Below are positions 59,501 through 64,000 of a stretch of 64,000 bases of DNA, one piece after another. The stretch is from Neoarius graeffei. Its lineage: Eukaryota > Chordata > Actinopteri > Siluriformes > Ariidae. The stretch spans positions 54,371,283 to 54,435,282 of the forward strand of contig NC_083577.1 in the NCBI RefSeq assembly GCF_027579695.1, written 5' to 3'. Below the pieces are notes generated by a model. It worked only from the letters and a program-made list of their open reading frames with translations, was not told the DNA's origin and made no database searches. How positions within the stretch are numbered: position 1 is the first letter of the stretch; the number at the start of each line of letters is the position of its first letter. A program made the translations under genes and the position numbers.

Positions 59501-59606
59501 GACGGACTCCCTGAGTGGCCGGAGCTCCGGGGGCAGGCTGCGGCGCTGTGCTCGGCCCCCCGACGGGCACCAGCTGGCCCTCTGTCCCGATCTGCACCGG
59601 AGCCAT
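23449..59606 (-). CDS. med14: Mediator complex subunit 14, complete gene model
   Basis: MED14 is the scaffold of Mediator, joining head, middle and tail modules and relaying activators to RNA polymerase II in the nucleus. I recognise it from conserved segments along its whole length, e.g. the start [58 protein letters not shown] and [16 protein letters not shown]. Thirty coding exons were placed by hand: 59437-59606, 56377-56403, 56092-56197, 55294-55467, 53355-53484, 53097-53225, 52902-53009, 52072-52204, 51846-51996, 51598-51709, 50824-50949, 45549-45627, 45293-45452, 45012-45206, 42625-42759, 40300-40376, 39936-40096, 39625-39771, 39308-39399, 39048-39200, 38385-38654, 36693-36927, 36178-36303, 32124-32300, 31664-31902, 31130-31309, 27926-28033, 27705-27830, 27322-27511, 23449-23522. 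They sum to 4290 bp, giving 1429 residues without an internal stop, close to the roughly 1450 of mammalian MED14. All introns are GT/AG. Introns are packed with transposons, but none breaks an exon. Confidence 0.97.
24734..26580. mobile_element. element with TIR CAGGGATCCCAG and 6-bp TSD, inside the THAP element
   Basis: The termini CAGGGATCCCAG and CTGGGATCCCTG are perfect inverted repeats. TTCAAG is duplicated (24728-24733, 26581-26586); the intact sister copy at 15350 has TTCAAG once, which proves the insertion. A 6-bp duplication points to IS3EU-type or a related superfamily, not hAT. It contains the further insertion 25074-26235. Confidence 0.88.
25074..26235. mobile_element. innermost nested element, TIR CAGGGCTGTGAAATT, 6-bp TSD
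   Basis: The termini CAGGGCTGTGAAATT and AATTTCACAGCCCTG are perfect inverted repeats with CATATT duplicated (25068-25073, 26236-26241). The minus strand has a short basic open start [20 protein letters not shown] at about 25950, then stops. A GC-rich hairpin-forming stretch (GGGGGTCTGGGG..., 25110-25180) lies near the left end. The TIR resembles that of the element at 48285-50653. Confidence 0.88.
27322..28033 (-). CDS. med14: med14 coding exons 27-29
   Basis: Exon 27 (27926-28033) encodes [19 protein letters not shown] to IMKLEL. Exon 28 (27705-27830) encodes [19 protein letters not shown] to MLFF. Exon 29 (27322-27511) encodes [19 protein letters not shown] to [15 protein letters not shown]. 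These form the C-terminal part of the protein, residues 1265-1405, in the tail-interacting half of MED14. Confidence 0.94.
28366..29769 (+). mobile_element. hAT element remnant with dimerisation domain, TSD GTTCACAT
   Basis: It is inserted in the MITE, with GTTCACAT duplicated exactly (28358-28365, 29770-29777); MITE copy 2 has the site once (GTTCACAT near 37465). An open frame at 28972-29337 encodes [40 protein letters not shown] and [19 protein letters not shown], the C-terminal hAT dimerisation region. The N-terminal catalytic part is missing, so it is internally deleted. Confidence 0.88.
28972..29337 (+). pseudogene. hAT transposase C-terminal (dimerisation) fragment
   Basis: About 121 codons remain open. 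The conserved part begins at [19 protein letters not shown] and carries the AAE.GFS..N.IKT pattern of the hAT C-terminal domain. The first 30 or so residues do not match and probably come from a deletion junction. It lies antisense to med14 within intron 26. Confidence 0.8.
31130..32300 (-). CDS. med14: med14 coding exons 24-26
   Basis: Exon 24 (32124-32300) continues the Ser/Pro-rich linker ([17 protein letters not shown] to [11 protein letters not shown]). Exon 25 (31664-31902) encodes [19 protein letters not shown] and [18 protein letters not shown]. Exon 26 (31130-31309) encodes [20 protein letters not shown] to LEKFFETR. A 23-base run of A lies 61 bp into intron 24 (32041-32063). Confidence 0.93.
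32944..33644. mobile_element. PIF/Harbinger-like MITE, TSD TAA
   Basis: Termini GCCCATGTTTACATTAGACC and inverted match GGTCTAATGTAAACTTGGC; TAA is duplicated at 32941-32943 and 33645-33647. The uninterrupted Penelope-like sequence expected at the junction is CATC-TAA-GGTG. No protein recognised. Confidence 0.85.
33678..34454 (-). pseudogene. Penelope-like ORF C-terminus with GIY-YIG endonuclease
   Basis: It reads [20 protein letters not shown], then [11 protein letters not shown] and [20 protein letters not shown], a GIY-YIG-type motif (Y..Q...C...YIGET). H.....GHSF and the [13 protein letters not shown] helix follow, as in Penelope-like elements. The reverse-transcriptase part is absent: its upstream end is cut at 34441 by a MITE. 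Confidence 0.88.
34441..35438. mobile_element. PIF/Harbinger-like MITE, TSD TTA, with internal tandem duplication
   Basis: Termini GGCCCTGTCCACACGGCAAC and GTTGCCGTTGTGTGGATATA are inverted; TTA duplicated (34438-34440, 35439-35441). Inside, a block of about 185-195 bp (starting with AATCCATCAACATGTAGCAT / AATCCATCAACGTGTAGCAT) is present twice in tandem at about 34932 and 35136. Confidence 0.85.
36178..36927 (-). CDS. med14: med14 coding exons 22-23, Pro/Ser-rich linker
   Basis: Exon 22 (36693-36927) encodes [20 protein letters not shown], then a proline- and glutamine-containing stretch ending THSPG. Exon 23 (36178-36303) encodes [19 protein letters not shown] to SNFASPH. The segment is a low-complexity linker in the family and shows more substitutions than the flanking exons. 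Frame and splice sites are intact. Confidence 0.92.
37279..38331. mobile_element. TIR element ATACAGGGCCAAATT hosting a MITE
   Basis: It lies in med14 intron 21. Left ATACAGGGCCAAATTCA and right AATTTGGCCCTATGTAT are inverted. It encloses MITE copy 2 (37394-38094). A separate short foldback (GTAAAATTAAGGATT / GATCCTTAATTTTAT, 37192-37250) lies just before it. Confidence 0.65.
37394..38094. mobile_element. MITE family with TIR ACTACGTTCA, copy 2
   Basis: Termini ACTACGTTCACACTGCA and TGCAGTGTGAACGTAGT. It shares sub-terminal AATCCGATTTTTTTGTGA blocks and an internal GGCGATG..TTGTTG..CGGCGG-type stretch with copy 1. It gives the empty-site reference for the hAT insertion in copy 1. Confidence 0.82.
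38385..40376 (-). CDS. med14: med14 coding exons 16-21
   Basis: Six closely spaced exons form the least repeat-invaded part of the gene: 40300-40376 ([17 protein letters not shown]), 39936-40096 ([19 protein letters not shown]), 39625-39771 ([19 protein letters not shown]), 39308-39399 ([19 protein letters not shown]), 39048-39200 ([20 protein letters not shown]) and 38385-38654 ([19 protein letters not shown] to FYPAPGLK). They cover residues 646-945. This region is nearly invariant among vertebrates. Confidence 0.95.
40852..41490. mobile_element. foldback MITE (TCACTGGGCTGCGACAGC) with an inserted tRNA-type SINE
   Basis: It lies in med14 intron 15. The termini CTCACTGGGCTGCGACAGC and its inverted match enclose the element. 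The right third (41325-41478) is itself a near-perfect palindrome around GGAGACACAACAATT / AATTGTTGTGTCTCC. A different short SINE interrupts the left half. Confidence 0.75.
41028..41205 (+). mobile_element. short tRNA-derived SINE of a second family
   Basis: The head GTCATGGCTCAGGTGGATAA has an A-box-like pattern and GGGTCCGATTCCGACCC a B-box-like pattern. It ends in a run of C and A (CCCCCCAAAAAATC, 41178 onward). It is unlike the DANA-type copies. Not a functional tRNA: no aminoacyl stem closes. Confidence 0.65.
41844..42522 (+). mobile_element. Kolobok-like THAP element, different family, TSD TTAA
   Basis: Termini AGTGCATATCACGG and inverted ATATGCACT, with TTAA on both sides (41840-41843, 42523-42526). 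The ORF from 42178 starts [20 protein letters not shown] and [11 protein letters not shown], a clear THAP zinc-finger start (C-x4-C), then runs into unrelated sequence. Non-autonomous, 679 bp. It lies in med14 intron 15. Confidence 0.85.
42625..42759 (-). CDS. med14: med14 coding exon 15
   Basis: This exon encodes [19 protein letters not shown], then [19 protein letters not shown] and LIGLRAE. The acceptor is GTTCTGCAG and the donor GTACAG. Length is 135 bp, phase 0 on both sides. It is flanked by intron 14 (SINEs and a repeated 16-mer) and intron 15 (a THAP element and a foldback MITE). Confidence 0.94.
43310..43684 (+). mobile_element. DANA/HE1-type SINE, copy 7
   Basis: A near-consensus copy with a perfect 12-bp duplication ATGCTCGAGCGG (43298-43309, 43685-43696); the intact ends suggest a young insertion. 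It lies in med14 intron 14. Confidence 0.95.
44141..44911. repeat. 16-mer GTCACATCCATAACGC present three times
   Basis: Exact copies lie at 44141-44156, 44715-44730 and 44896-44911, all on the plus strand. Without the SINE between the first two, spacings are about 190 and 180 bp. The surrounding sequence is otherwise little repeated, so this may be a worn tandem repeat or an unknown element. Confidence 0.8.
44244..44614 (-). mobile_element. DANA/HE1-type SINE, copy 8
   Basis: A minus-strand full-length copy with a perfect 14-bp duplication CCCCTCTATCAAAT (44230-44243, 44615-44628). It inserted into the intron 14 region that holds the repeated 16-mer. Confidence 0.95.
45012..45627 (-). CDS. 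med14: med14 coding exons 12-14
   Basis: Exon 12 (45549-45627) encodes [20 protein letters not shown]. Exon 13 (45293-45452) encodes [19 protein letters not shown] to [12 protein letters not shown]. Exon 14 (45012-45206) encodes [20 protein letters not shown] to TRSGTKRKV. They span residues 456-600. The basic, variable end of exon 14 is less conserved than the rest of the block. Confidence 0.94.
46018..46388 (+). mobile_element. DANA/HE1-type SINE, copy 9
   Basis: A full-length copy with a perfect 11-bp duplication ACTGTATATGG (46007-46017, 46389-46399). It lies in med14 intron 11. Confidence 0.95.
46498..47920 (+). repeat. degenerate tandem repeat family, three units, interrupted by a hAT
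   Basis: A unit of about 200-250 bp recurs: ATAACTCTGGT..AATTTAACGAAATT.CAATAT..GTATTA..ATATAA, then AAGTTT.GTGAAATTCCTCC.AAAATTG, then GA.GGACGGA..CC.CGACATAATCCC. Starts are near 46498, 46770 and 46960. The last unit's CCCCCTTCGGGCCTTTCAGCC end is split by the hAT at 47191-47885. Confidence 0.75.
47191..47885. mobile_element. hAT-like element, TIR TAGGGCTGCGTACC, TSD TTCGGGCC
   Basis: Termini TAGGGCTGCGTACC and GGTACGCAGCCCTA are perfect inverted repeats; the 8-bp duplication TTCGGGCC is exact (47183-47190, 47886-47893). Sub-terminal regions are rich in GGTACAGGTACCGGTAC-type short palindromes. No protein recognised in 695 bp. Confidence 0.88.
48285..50653 (-). mobile_element. BED-finger DNA transposon, TIR CAGGGCTCGAAATTC, 6-bp TSD TCTTTG
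   Basis: Termini CAGGGCTCGAAATTC and GAATTTCGAGCCCTG are perfect; TCTTTG is duplicated (48279-48284, 50654-50659) relative to intact SINEs (GCATGTCTTTGGACTG). On the minus strand 48625-48460 encodes [17 protein letters not shown] and [11 protein letters not shown], the start of a BED-type zinc finger as in ZBED and related transposases. The rest of the transposase is lost. Confidence 0.88.
48460..48630 (-). pseudogene. BED zinc-finger remnant of a transposase
   Basis: The pattern K.TSKGSVIW.(Y)FF and a C-x2-C in PICKVCKK fit the first half of a BED finger; the distal His pair is not found. A run of A (48545-48556) makes the FFFF stretch and probably hides an indel. Confidence 0.65.
50824..50949 (-). 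CDS. med14: med14 coding exon 11
   Basis: This exon encodes [18 protein letters not shown], then [20 protein letters not shown] and YGI. The donor is GTAAGC at 50823-50818. A SINE with a perfect 12-bp target duplication (50789-50800) begins just 23 bp into the following intron from that duplication. Intron 11 is about 5.2 kb and mostly repeats. Confidence 0.94.
51019..51552. mobile_element. MITE, TIR GGTGATGATACACGGGGCAA
   Basis: The termini GGTGATGATACACGGGGCAA and TTGCCCCGTGTATCATCACC are perfect inverted repeats, followed by an extended imperfect inverted region (AACTTTTTGGGCAATGTTGC / GCAACATTGCCCAAAAAGTT). It fills most of med14 intron 10; only about 45 bp separate it from exon 10. The inner part contains AATATGGCGGCCGCTCAGTG. 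Confidence 0.85.
51598..52204 (-). CDS. med14: med14 coding exons 8-10
   Basis: Exon 8 (52072-52204) encodes [20 protein letters not shown] and onward. A tempting acceptor-like CCCTTCAG lies inside it at 52182-52189, but only the upstream CATCAG keeps the frame and restores the family residues. Exon 9 (51846-51996) encodes [20 protein letters not shown] to LMERAMK. Exon 10 (51598-51709) encodes [20 protein letters not shown] to SNPSDN. Phases are 2, 0 and 1. Confidence 0.94.
52902..53484 (-). CDS. med14: med14 coding exons 5-7
   Basis: Exon 5 (53355-53484) encodes [15 protein letters not shown] to LANLTV. Exon 6 (53097-53225) encodes [20 protein letters not shown] to LVEDKETG. Exon 7 (52902-53009) encodes [18 protein letters not shown] to LQDMYNC. 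Exon 6 ends at a GTGTGT donor that runs into a short TG-rich stretch. The exon 5 acceptor lies only 55 bp from the end of the Tc1 element that fills intron 4. Confidence 0.94.
53540..55144 (-). mobile_element. Tc1-like transposon filling med14 intron 4
   Basis: Termini CAGTGGGGCAAAAAAGTATT and their inverted match, with sub-terminal repeats over 100 bp, flanked by TA. The transposase is on the minus strand from ATG 54778: [31 protein letters not shown], then an in-frame stop; the frame continues through HDSDPKHTA, another stop, and [11 protein letters not shown] to the normal stop near 53768. Confidence 0.96.
53768..54778 (-). pseudogene. Tc1 transposase with two in-frame stops, otherwise intact
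   Basis: The reading frame has no indel over about 337 codons. The two stops (TAG after GGNIML; TGA after FKVLE) sit where family members have tryptophan (TGG), so each is one G-to-A change. The DDE-type residues (D in WSDE, D in HDSDPKH, E in PIENLW) are kept. This is the best-preserved transposase in the window. Confidence 0.92.
55294..56403 (-). CDS. med14: med14 coding exons 2-4
   Basis: Exon 2 (56377-56403) is a 27-bp micro-exon encoding LPRKTDMER, too short for ORF-based detection. Exon 3 (56092-56197) encodes [20 protein letters not shown] and onward to VERCA. Exon 4 (55294-55467) encodes [18 protein letters not shown] through LPTCIR. Together they cover residues 57-159, the most conserved N-terminal block, which in known Mediator structures contacts the head and middle modules. 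Phases are 2, 2, 0 and 0. Confidence 0.95.
56672..57024 (+). mobile_element. DANA/HE1-type SINE, copy 11
   Basis: A full copy with small internal deletions; perfect duplication ATTTTTCTTTGT (56660-56671, 57025-57036). In med14 intron 1. Confidence 0.95.
57119..57730. mobile_element. near-perfect palindromic MITE, about 610 bp
   Basis: The left arm (TATATGAGTGATTCCATGCT, GTACTGAAATGGGGACATGA, AAAACATATTTATATGCCAA) recurs inverted in the right arm to the end at 57730. The arms are over 200 bp with few mismatches around a central non-repeated part. No protein. Confidence 0.9.
57747..58799 (-). mobile_element. DANA/HE1-type SINE, copy 12, split by a MITE
   Basis: Tail half 57747-57919, head half 58607-58799; duplication TTTGAATGAAACT is perfect (57734-57746, 58800-58812), proving one insertion later interrupted. 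Confidence 0.94.
57921..58606. mobile_element. PIF/Harbinger-like MITE inside SINE copy 12
   Basis: Left ATGCCGCTTTTCCACTAC and right GTAGTGGAAAAGGGCCAT are inverted. The target in intact SINEs is CAATTTAGAG; the junctions keep TTA/TAG remnants, consistent with a 3-bp TTA duplication. The sub-ends are rich in GCTGAGTCGGGCTGAG-type short repeats. Confidence 0.82.
58953..58978. repeat. (GT)n microsatellite
   Basis: About thirteen GT units in med14 intron 1. Confidence 0.95.
59330..59355. repeat. AGCTA pentamer array
   Basis: Five tandem units of CTAAG/AGCTA within med14 intron 1, some 80 bp after the exon 1 donor; GCTAGC and AGCTAAC variants extend it on both sides. Confidence 0.85.
59437..59606 (-). 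CDS. med14: med14 coding exon 1 (start codon)
   Basis: This exon encodes residues 1-56 plus two bases of the next codon. The start was chosen because MAPVQ matches the known family N-terminus. Another in-frame ATG lies 69 bp upstream at 59675, but the residues it adds do not resemble MED14. A low-complexity Gly/Pro/Ala stretch is followed by the conserved segment [17 protein letters not shown]. The donor is GTGAGT at 59436-59431. Intron 1 is about 3 kb and carries two SINEs, a palindrome and a MITE. Confidence 0.93.
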
Positions 59607-60133
59607 TTTACACGGCCGGGGTTTGGAAGGAGATCCGCGCTGCTCAGCCTCGAAACGCGCACCACGCAATGGCAAAAGATCAGATTTACTCTTTCTAACG
59701 CTCCTGGGTGGAAAAACACGCCTTCACCCTTCACCCCATGGAAAAATCAGTGGAAACCTGCTGCTGAATTCGCCGTGAAAAAGCCCCAGGGCTCCCGAGC
59801 GCCATCACCGCTGCGCAGCCGCTGTGTGAAGCCAGACATTGTACTGCACGCACCATAACGAGTTCACTAGAAAGACATTTAGAAGAAAAGAAAATAATCG
59901 TTTTATTGCATTTGTATGTCCCATGATTCAGCCAGTTTAGAATATTCCACAATGTAAAGTCTAAAATGTTGCACATATATATATATGTATGTATTTTTTT
60001 AACATTAAAACAGATAAATCATAAAACATCCACCTAATAACGTCGCTGTGGGACTTTTATTTTACAAAAAAAAAAAATCCCGCTCTTCCCTACCTTCTTT
60101 AACCTCTTCACTTCTAGTAAACGAGTCCATCAT

Positions 60134-60473
60134 TTGTGGTGTAGTGGTCAGCACTGTCGCCTCCCAGCAAGAAGGTTCTGGGTTTGAGCCCGGCAACCAG
60201 CGAGGGCCTTTCTGTGTGGAGTTTGTATGTTGTCTGTGCGGGTTTCCTCCGGGTGCTCCGGTTTCCTCCACAGTCCAAAGACATGCAGGTTAGGTTAACT
60301 GGTGACTCTAAATTGACCGTAGGTGTGAATGTGAGTGTGAATGGTTGTTTGTCTCTGTGTCAGCCCTGTGATGACCTGGCGACTTGTCCAGGGTGTACCC
60401 CGCCTCTCACCCGTAGTCAGCTGGGATAGGCTCCAGCTTGCCAGGATAAGCGGCTACAGATAATGGATGGATG
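60134..60473 (+). mobile_element. DANA/HE1-type SINE, copy 13, head-truncated
   Basis: Starts at GTGGTGTAGTGG, lacking the first few bases; duplication GAGTCCATCAT is perfect (60123-60133, 60474-60484). It lies upstream of med14. Confidence 0.94.
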
Positions 60474-60765
60474 GAGTCCATCATCTACAAGCAGTTTCTT
60501 TCTGATTATCACTAAAACGTCTTGTTCCGGGTCACAGAGTCCACTAAATCCTCCACCGATATCTCACAAATCACCATCACACTGTACAGACCTGACACTC
60601 AGGGTTAATCCGAAATAAATACACCAGTATGGTGCACAAGAAAGGATGGAAAAGTTATGGAGTCATATCAGATTTAACCTAAATTTGACTGAACGGCTAT
60701 ATTTCCCATCACACTGTTTTCGCGTTGATCCTGTTTTTAGTCTGCTGAGGTTTCGACAGATGTTA

Positions 60766-61134
60766 GAAGAAGAAACCTTTATTTGTCACATGCACACTTC
60801 AAGCACAGTGAGATTCATCTTCTGCATTTAACCCATCTGAAGCAGTGAACACACGAACACACCCAGAGCAGTGGGCAGCCACACTACAGCGCCCGGGGAG
60901 CAGTCGGGGGTTAGGTACCTTGCTCAAGGGCACTTCAGCCCAAGGCCGCCCCACGTTAACCTGACAGCATGTCTTTGAACTGTGGGGGAAACCGGAGCAC
61001 CCGGAGGAAACCCACGCAGACATGGAGAGAACATGCAAACTCCACACAGAAAGGCCCTCATCGGCCACTGGGCTCAAACCCAGAACCTTCTTGCTGTGAA
61101 GCGACAGTGCTAACCACTACACCACCGTGCCATT
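60766..61134 (-). mobile_element. DANA-type SINE with alternative 3' tail, copy 14
   Basis: The same composite structure as 19698-20068 in the opposite orientation: tRNA-type head at 61134, then the CCTTGAGCAAGG/GGTTAAATGCAGAAG-type tail ending at AAGAAACCTTTATTTGTCAC. Confidence 0.88.
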
Positions 61135-61139
61135 AAACA

Positions 61140-61560
61140 GTAGCCCCTCACTAACCAATGAATCTGGAATAACTGATGGTTTACTTAGTTGTTAATGTGT
61201 TATATCATTTCACTAAATTGCACAAATAGACAAATAGAATTTAAACAAATAGAATTGTCATGCAAAAGAGCAGGATTCAGGTGTCTCCCATAACCCGGTA
61301 TGGAATGCATGAACCGGAACAGGACGGTACATTACAATAACATTACATTTTCTAAATATTCAGGGGTTTCATACTTAACATCTTGTACTCACATGTATCA
61401 CTGTCATGTATTCTTTGATTATCCGGTATTATATCCCGTCACATTGTATTAATGTTATATTTACGATGTTTTCAATCGAAATTGATCTAAAAGCCCGGAA
61501 CTCCAATTACGGAATATACCTCGGCGTGACGTCACAAAGAAGTCCCGTGTTTTGACAATA
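61140..61560. other. intergenic upstream of med14, no feature recognised
   Basis: AT-rich with a single CGTGACGTCAC CRE-like site at 61524. No open frame of family type. Confidence 0.45.
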
Positions 61561-61574
61561 AAACATACATACAT

Positions 61575-61955
61575 ACATTATCTCTAGCTGCTTTAACCTG
61601 TCCTACAGGGTCGCAGGCAAGCTGGAGCCTATCCCAGCTGACTACGGGCAAAAGGCGGGGTACACCCTGGACAAGTCACAGGGCTGACACATACTGTAGA
61701 GACAGACAACCATTCACACTCACATTCACACCTACGGTCAATTTAGAGTCACCAGTTAACCTAACCTGCATGTCTTTGGACTGTGGGGGAATGGAATACT
61801 TGAATGATTGGATGATACACGGACCGGAAACCCATGCGGACACGGGGAGAACATGCAAACTCCACACAGAAAGGCCCTCGCCGGCCACGGGGCTCGAACC
61901 CAGAACTTTCTTGCTGTGAGGCGACAGTGCTAACTATTACACCACCGTGCTGCCC
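61575..61955 (-). mobile_element. DANA/HE1-type SINE, copy 15, with a replaced segment
   Basis: A minus-strand copy. At 61790-61826 about 35 bp of the usual body (the ACCGGAGCACCCGGAGG part) is replaced by AT-rich unrelated sequence (TGGAATACTTGAATGATTGG...). Confidence 0.88.
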
Positions 61956-61989
61956 TGGATTCACAAATATTTTAATTATTTTAAAAAGT

Positions 61990-62560
61990 TTATATATTAT
62001 ATAGACACGAGTGTTTTATTGGGAAATACGCCACTCATATTTTTCATATGAACGACATCCAGGACACTGAGTGACATATTTTCCAATATCTTCATTCGTG
62101 AGGAAATCAATAAATTGTTTTGATAAATTGGGGTATTTTTTGTTTGTGAATGTGTCTATAATAAAAAGAAAATCACAAGTTGGCTTGAAGATATGAAGTT
62201 TATCTTCTCGTGTTGAAAAAAACTCGTACTTTTCAAACATAATACATGGTGGATCTGAGTGACATATTTCCCGATATTTCACTCAGATGACGTCACTCCC
62301 AGTGTTTTCCCGCTGACTAGAAGCGCCTTGTCAAAATGGCAAACTGGTTCAAAATTAAAGTTCTTTTGATTAACTTGCGTTTTGTGTGTGTCCATATAAT
62401 ATAAAGAACATTGCACAGTGGCACAAAAATATGAAATTTATCTTCTCATGCTGAAAAATATTTCACTCGTTCGCTTCACTCACTCATGCTATATACATTC
62501 ACCACTCGAAGATAAACTTCATATCTTTGCGTCAGCGTGTAATATCCTCGATATATTGTC
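61990..62560. repeat. dispersed repeat with GACATATTTCCCGATATTTC motifs
   Basis: Contains GAGTGACATATTTTCC (62071-) and GAGTGACATATTTCCCGA (62258-), GAAGATATGAAGTTTATCTTC palindromes and an end GAAGATAAACTTCATATCTT at 62508. Several inverted matches suggest a degraded TIR element upstream of med14. No protein recognised. Confidence 0.55.
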
Positions 62561-62884
62561 ATGCAAACACCACTTTGTAATATAGTTGTAATTATAATGT
62601 AATATTGTGTAATACATTTGCAATATGTTATTTCTTGCACTGTAATGTATTTTATTTGTCAGAATATTGCACGTTTATAGTATTTAATACTGATTTTCTT
62701 AGTATCTGATCAGTTGCTGTTCACTGAACTTCTTCAGAGCACATGATTTAAAAGAATTCAAGATTACCTGGAAAGAACAATTCTACTGTACTGAGTTTAA
62801 AATCCTTGACCCACAGTAACCCACGCTTGACCACGCTGTTGGTAAGCTTAATTAAAAATGAGCAAAGTAATTGTATAAAATTAA

Positions 62885-63165
62885 CATTCAAAGTCCTTCC
62901 CATGCCATGTGCCGCATAGGGCGGCGCCAATCTCCATTTCCGTAGCCCTCGGCCTCTCGCCTATTACATAGCTAGGGTTACAGTGGGGGGCTAGTCCTCT
63001 GATAAACGCGAATTTGTTTGACTCCCCACTCGCATCATTGCAGTATGCCTTGCCAGACGGTACCATTTTTACGATGGTCTTTGGTATGGCTCGACAGTAA
63101 GTAGAACTCGCGATGTCCCGATCGAGAGGCGGACACGCTAACCACTAGGCCAACTCGCGGTACGA
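62885..63165 (-). mobile_element. tRNA-derived SINE of a third family
   Basis: The minus strand starts TACCGCGAGTTGGCCTAGTG, with GTTAGCGTGTCCGCCTCTCG, like a tRNA 5' half, and a worn B box (CGCGAGTTCTAC). The body contains CCGTCTGGCAAGGCATACTG and GCCGAGGGCTACGG. The cloverleaf does not close, so this is not a tRNA gene. Confidence 0.7.
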
Positions 63166-63665
63166 AATTAACATTACACACAATAATTTAAATTTCCCAT
63201 TCAAGCAACAGGAGAAATTATTTACATTTTAAAATAATATATTCTATTAAGAAAAACAGAATATTTGCATGTCTGAAACTGTTTCAGATTTGTCAGGCAT
63301 TAGACCCCTGAGCACTCTGTCCACACAGTGAGAAGGACTGTGAAGGAAGGGAAATAAAAACATAGTTTTAGAATTACACAGTTCAGTTGATTCTTGTGGT
63401 TGGCAAAGTTCAAATCTAATCTTAGATGCCTTTTTCATGTAAGTGAACTGTTGGGAAGCATTGCAAGAAAGACCCCAGTGTAAAGTAAGGTGGTGAATCA
63501 GTGATGAATCTGTGGCTTGTGGTCCAGGTCTCTTGTGAAGACCGATGACATCATGAATTCTATGAAGTACTGTATCAGGATATTTCAGCGTAAAATCTGG
63601 TTGCCTCTACCAGGAGGTTCAGATTTGACAGAGCCTTCAACAAGAAGATGAGCCAAACATACTTC

Positions 63666-63711
63666 TTAATCAGAAGAAGAAGAAGAAGAAGAAGAAGAAG
63701 AAGAAGAAGAA
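63666..63711. repeat. (AAG)n microsatellite
   Basis: About fourteen AAG units followed by a short piece (AAAGTCTCTATTTGTCACATG) matching the end of the alternative SINE tail. Confidence 0.93.
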
Positions 63712-63733
63712 AAGTCTCTATTTGTCACATGTA

Positions 63734-64000
63734 CAGTACCAGTCAAAAGGCTGGACACACCTACTCATTCATAGTTTTTCCTGTATTTTGATTATTTTCT
63801 CCATTGTAGAACAATACATATGGAACATATATGGAATTATGTGGTAAAGAAAAAAGTTTCATATTTTAGATTCTTCAAAGTAGCCACCGTTTACCTTGAT
63901 GATGCTTTGCACACTATGGGCATTATCTTAACCAACTTCATGAGGTAGTCGCGTGGAATGCTTTTCAATTAACAGGTATGTCTCGTTAAAAGTTAATTAG
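63734..64000 (-). mobile_element. Tc1-like element, end only (runs off the window)
   Basis: The terminus CAGTACCAGTCAAAAGGCTG follows TA at 63732-63733. The sequence GTAGCCACCGTTTACCTTGA, GCTTTGCACAC and CTTCATGAGGTAGTC is the conserved transposase-proximal end of a common fish Tc1 family. The rest is beyond 64000. Confidence 0.88.

Noticed and set aside
59421..59858. 145-codon plus-strand open frame over the MED14 start
   Set aside because: It is antisense to exon 1 and its GC-rich leader; the minus-strand protein is clearly MED14 and the plus frame has no recognisable family.
63090..63165. Functional tRNA gene on the minus strand
   Set aside because: The A-box half looks tRNA-like but the B box is worn, the arms do not pair and it continues into a SINE body.
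1..64000. CRISPR arrays, operons, bacterial promoters or rRNA genes
   Set aside because: The window is spliced vertebrate DNA; the tandem repeats found are microsatellites or transposon parts without regular spacers.

Overview
This window is nuclear DNA of a ray-finned fish. The evidence is split vertebrate genes with GT/AG introns, about sixteen copies of a tRNA-derived SINE of the DANA/HE1 type, several Tc1-like transposons, and Kolobok-, hAT-, PIF/Harbinger-like and Penelope-like elements. The repeat mix would fit an otophysan such as a catfish, but that is a guess and not shown here.

Two host genes lie in tandem on the minus strand. MED14 (Mediator subunit 14, the backbone of the RNA polymerase II Mediator complex) is complete. 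Thirty coding exons run from the ATG at 59606 to the TAA at 23449. Every junction is GT/AG, the phases agree, and the exons sum to 4290 bp (1430 codons including stop). About 4.8 kb downstream of its 3' end starts a cohesin STAG/SA gene, most like meiotic STAG3. Nine coding exons are placed between 11880 and 712. The rest of the gene runs off the left edge, and its start codon is not settled. A CpG-containing, promoter-like stretch with YY1, ETS and CRE-like motifs lies at 18.0-18.3 kb.

Nearly everything else is mobile DNA, much of it nested. By region: 1-660 LINE reverse transcriptase; 0.7-11.9 kb STAG3-like exons with SINEs, a hAT-like MITE and a Tc1 element; 12.0-14.1 kb a second Tc1 inside a degraded coding fragment; 14.4-18.0 kb a THAP/Kolobok-like element and another TIR element; 18.9-22.7 kb SINEs, a rearranged Tc1, a foldback and a hAT; 22.8-59.6 kb MED14. 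Notable MED14 introns are intron 29 (three transposons nested one inside another), introns 26, 23 and 21 (MITEs and a Penelope-like element carrying further insertions), intron 11 (a SINE split by a 2.4-kb BED-finger element) and intron 4 (almost all one Tc1). From 59.6 to 64 kb there are SINEs and other repeats, ending in a truncated Tc1.

The two host genes belong to different nuclear machineries (transcription initiation and sister-chromatid cohesion); nothing here suggests a shared operon-like function. The most unusual content is the layered transposon record. Exact target-site duplications let insertion order be read and show a group of CAGGG-ended elements with 6-bp duplications.
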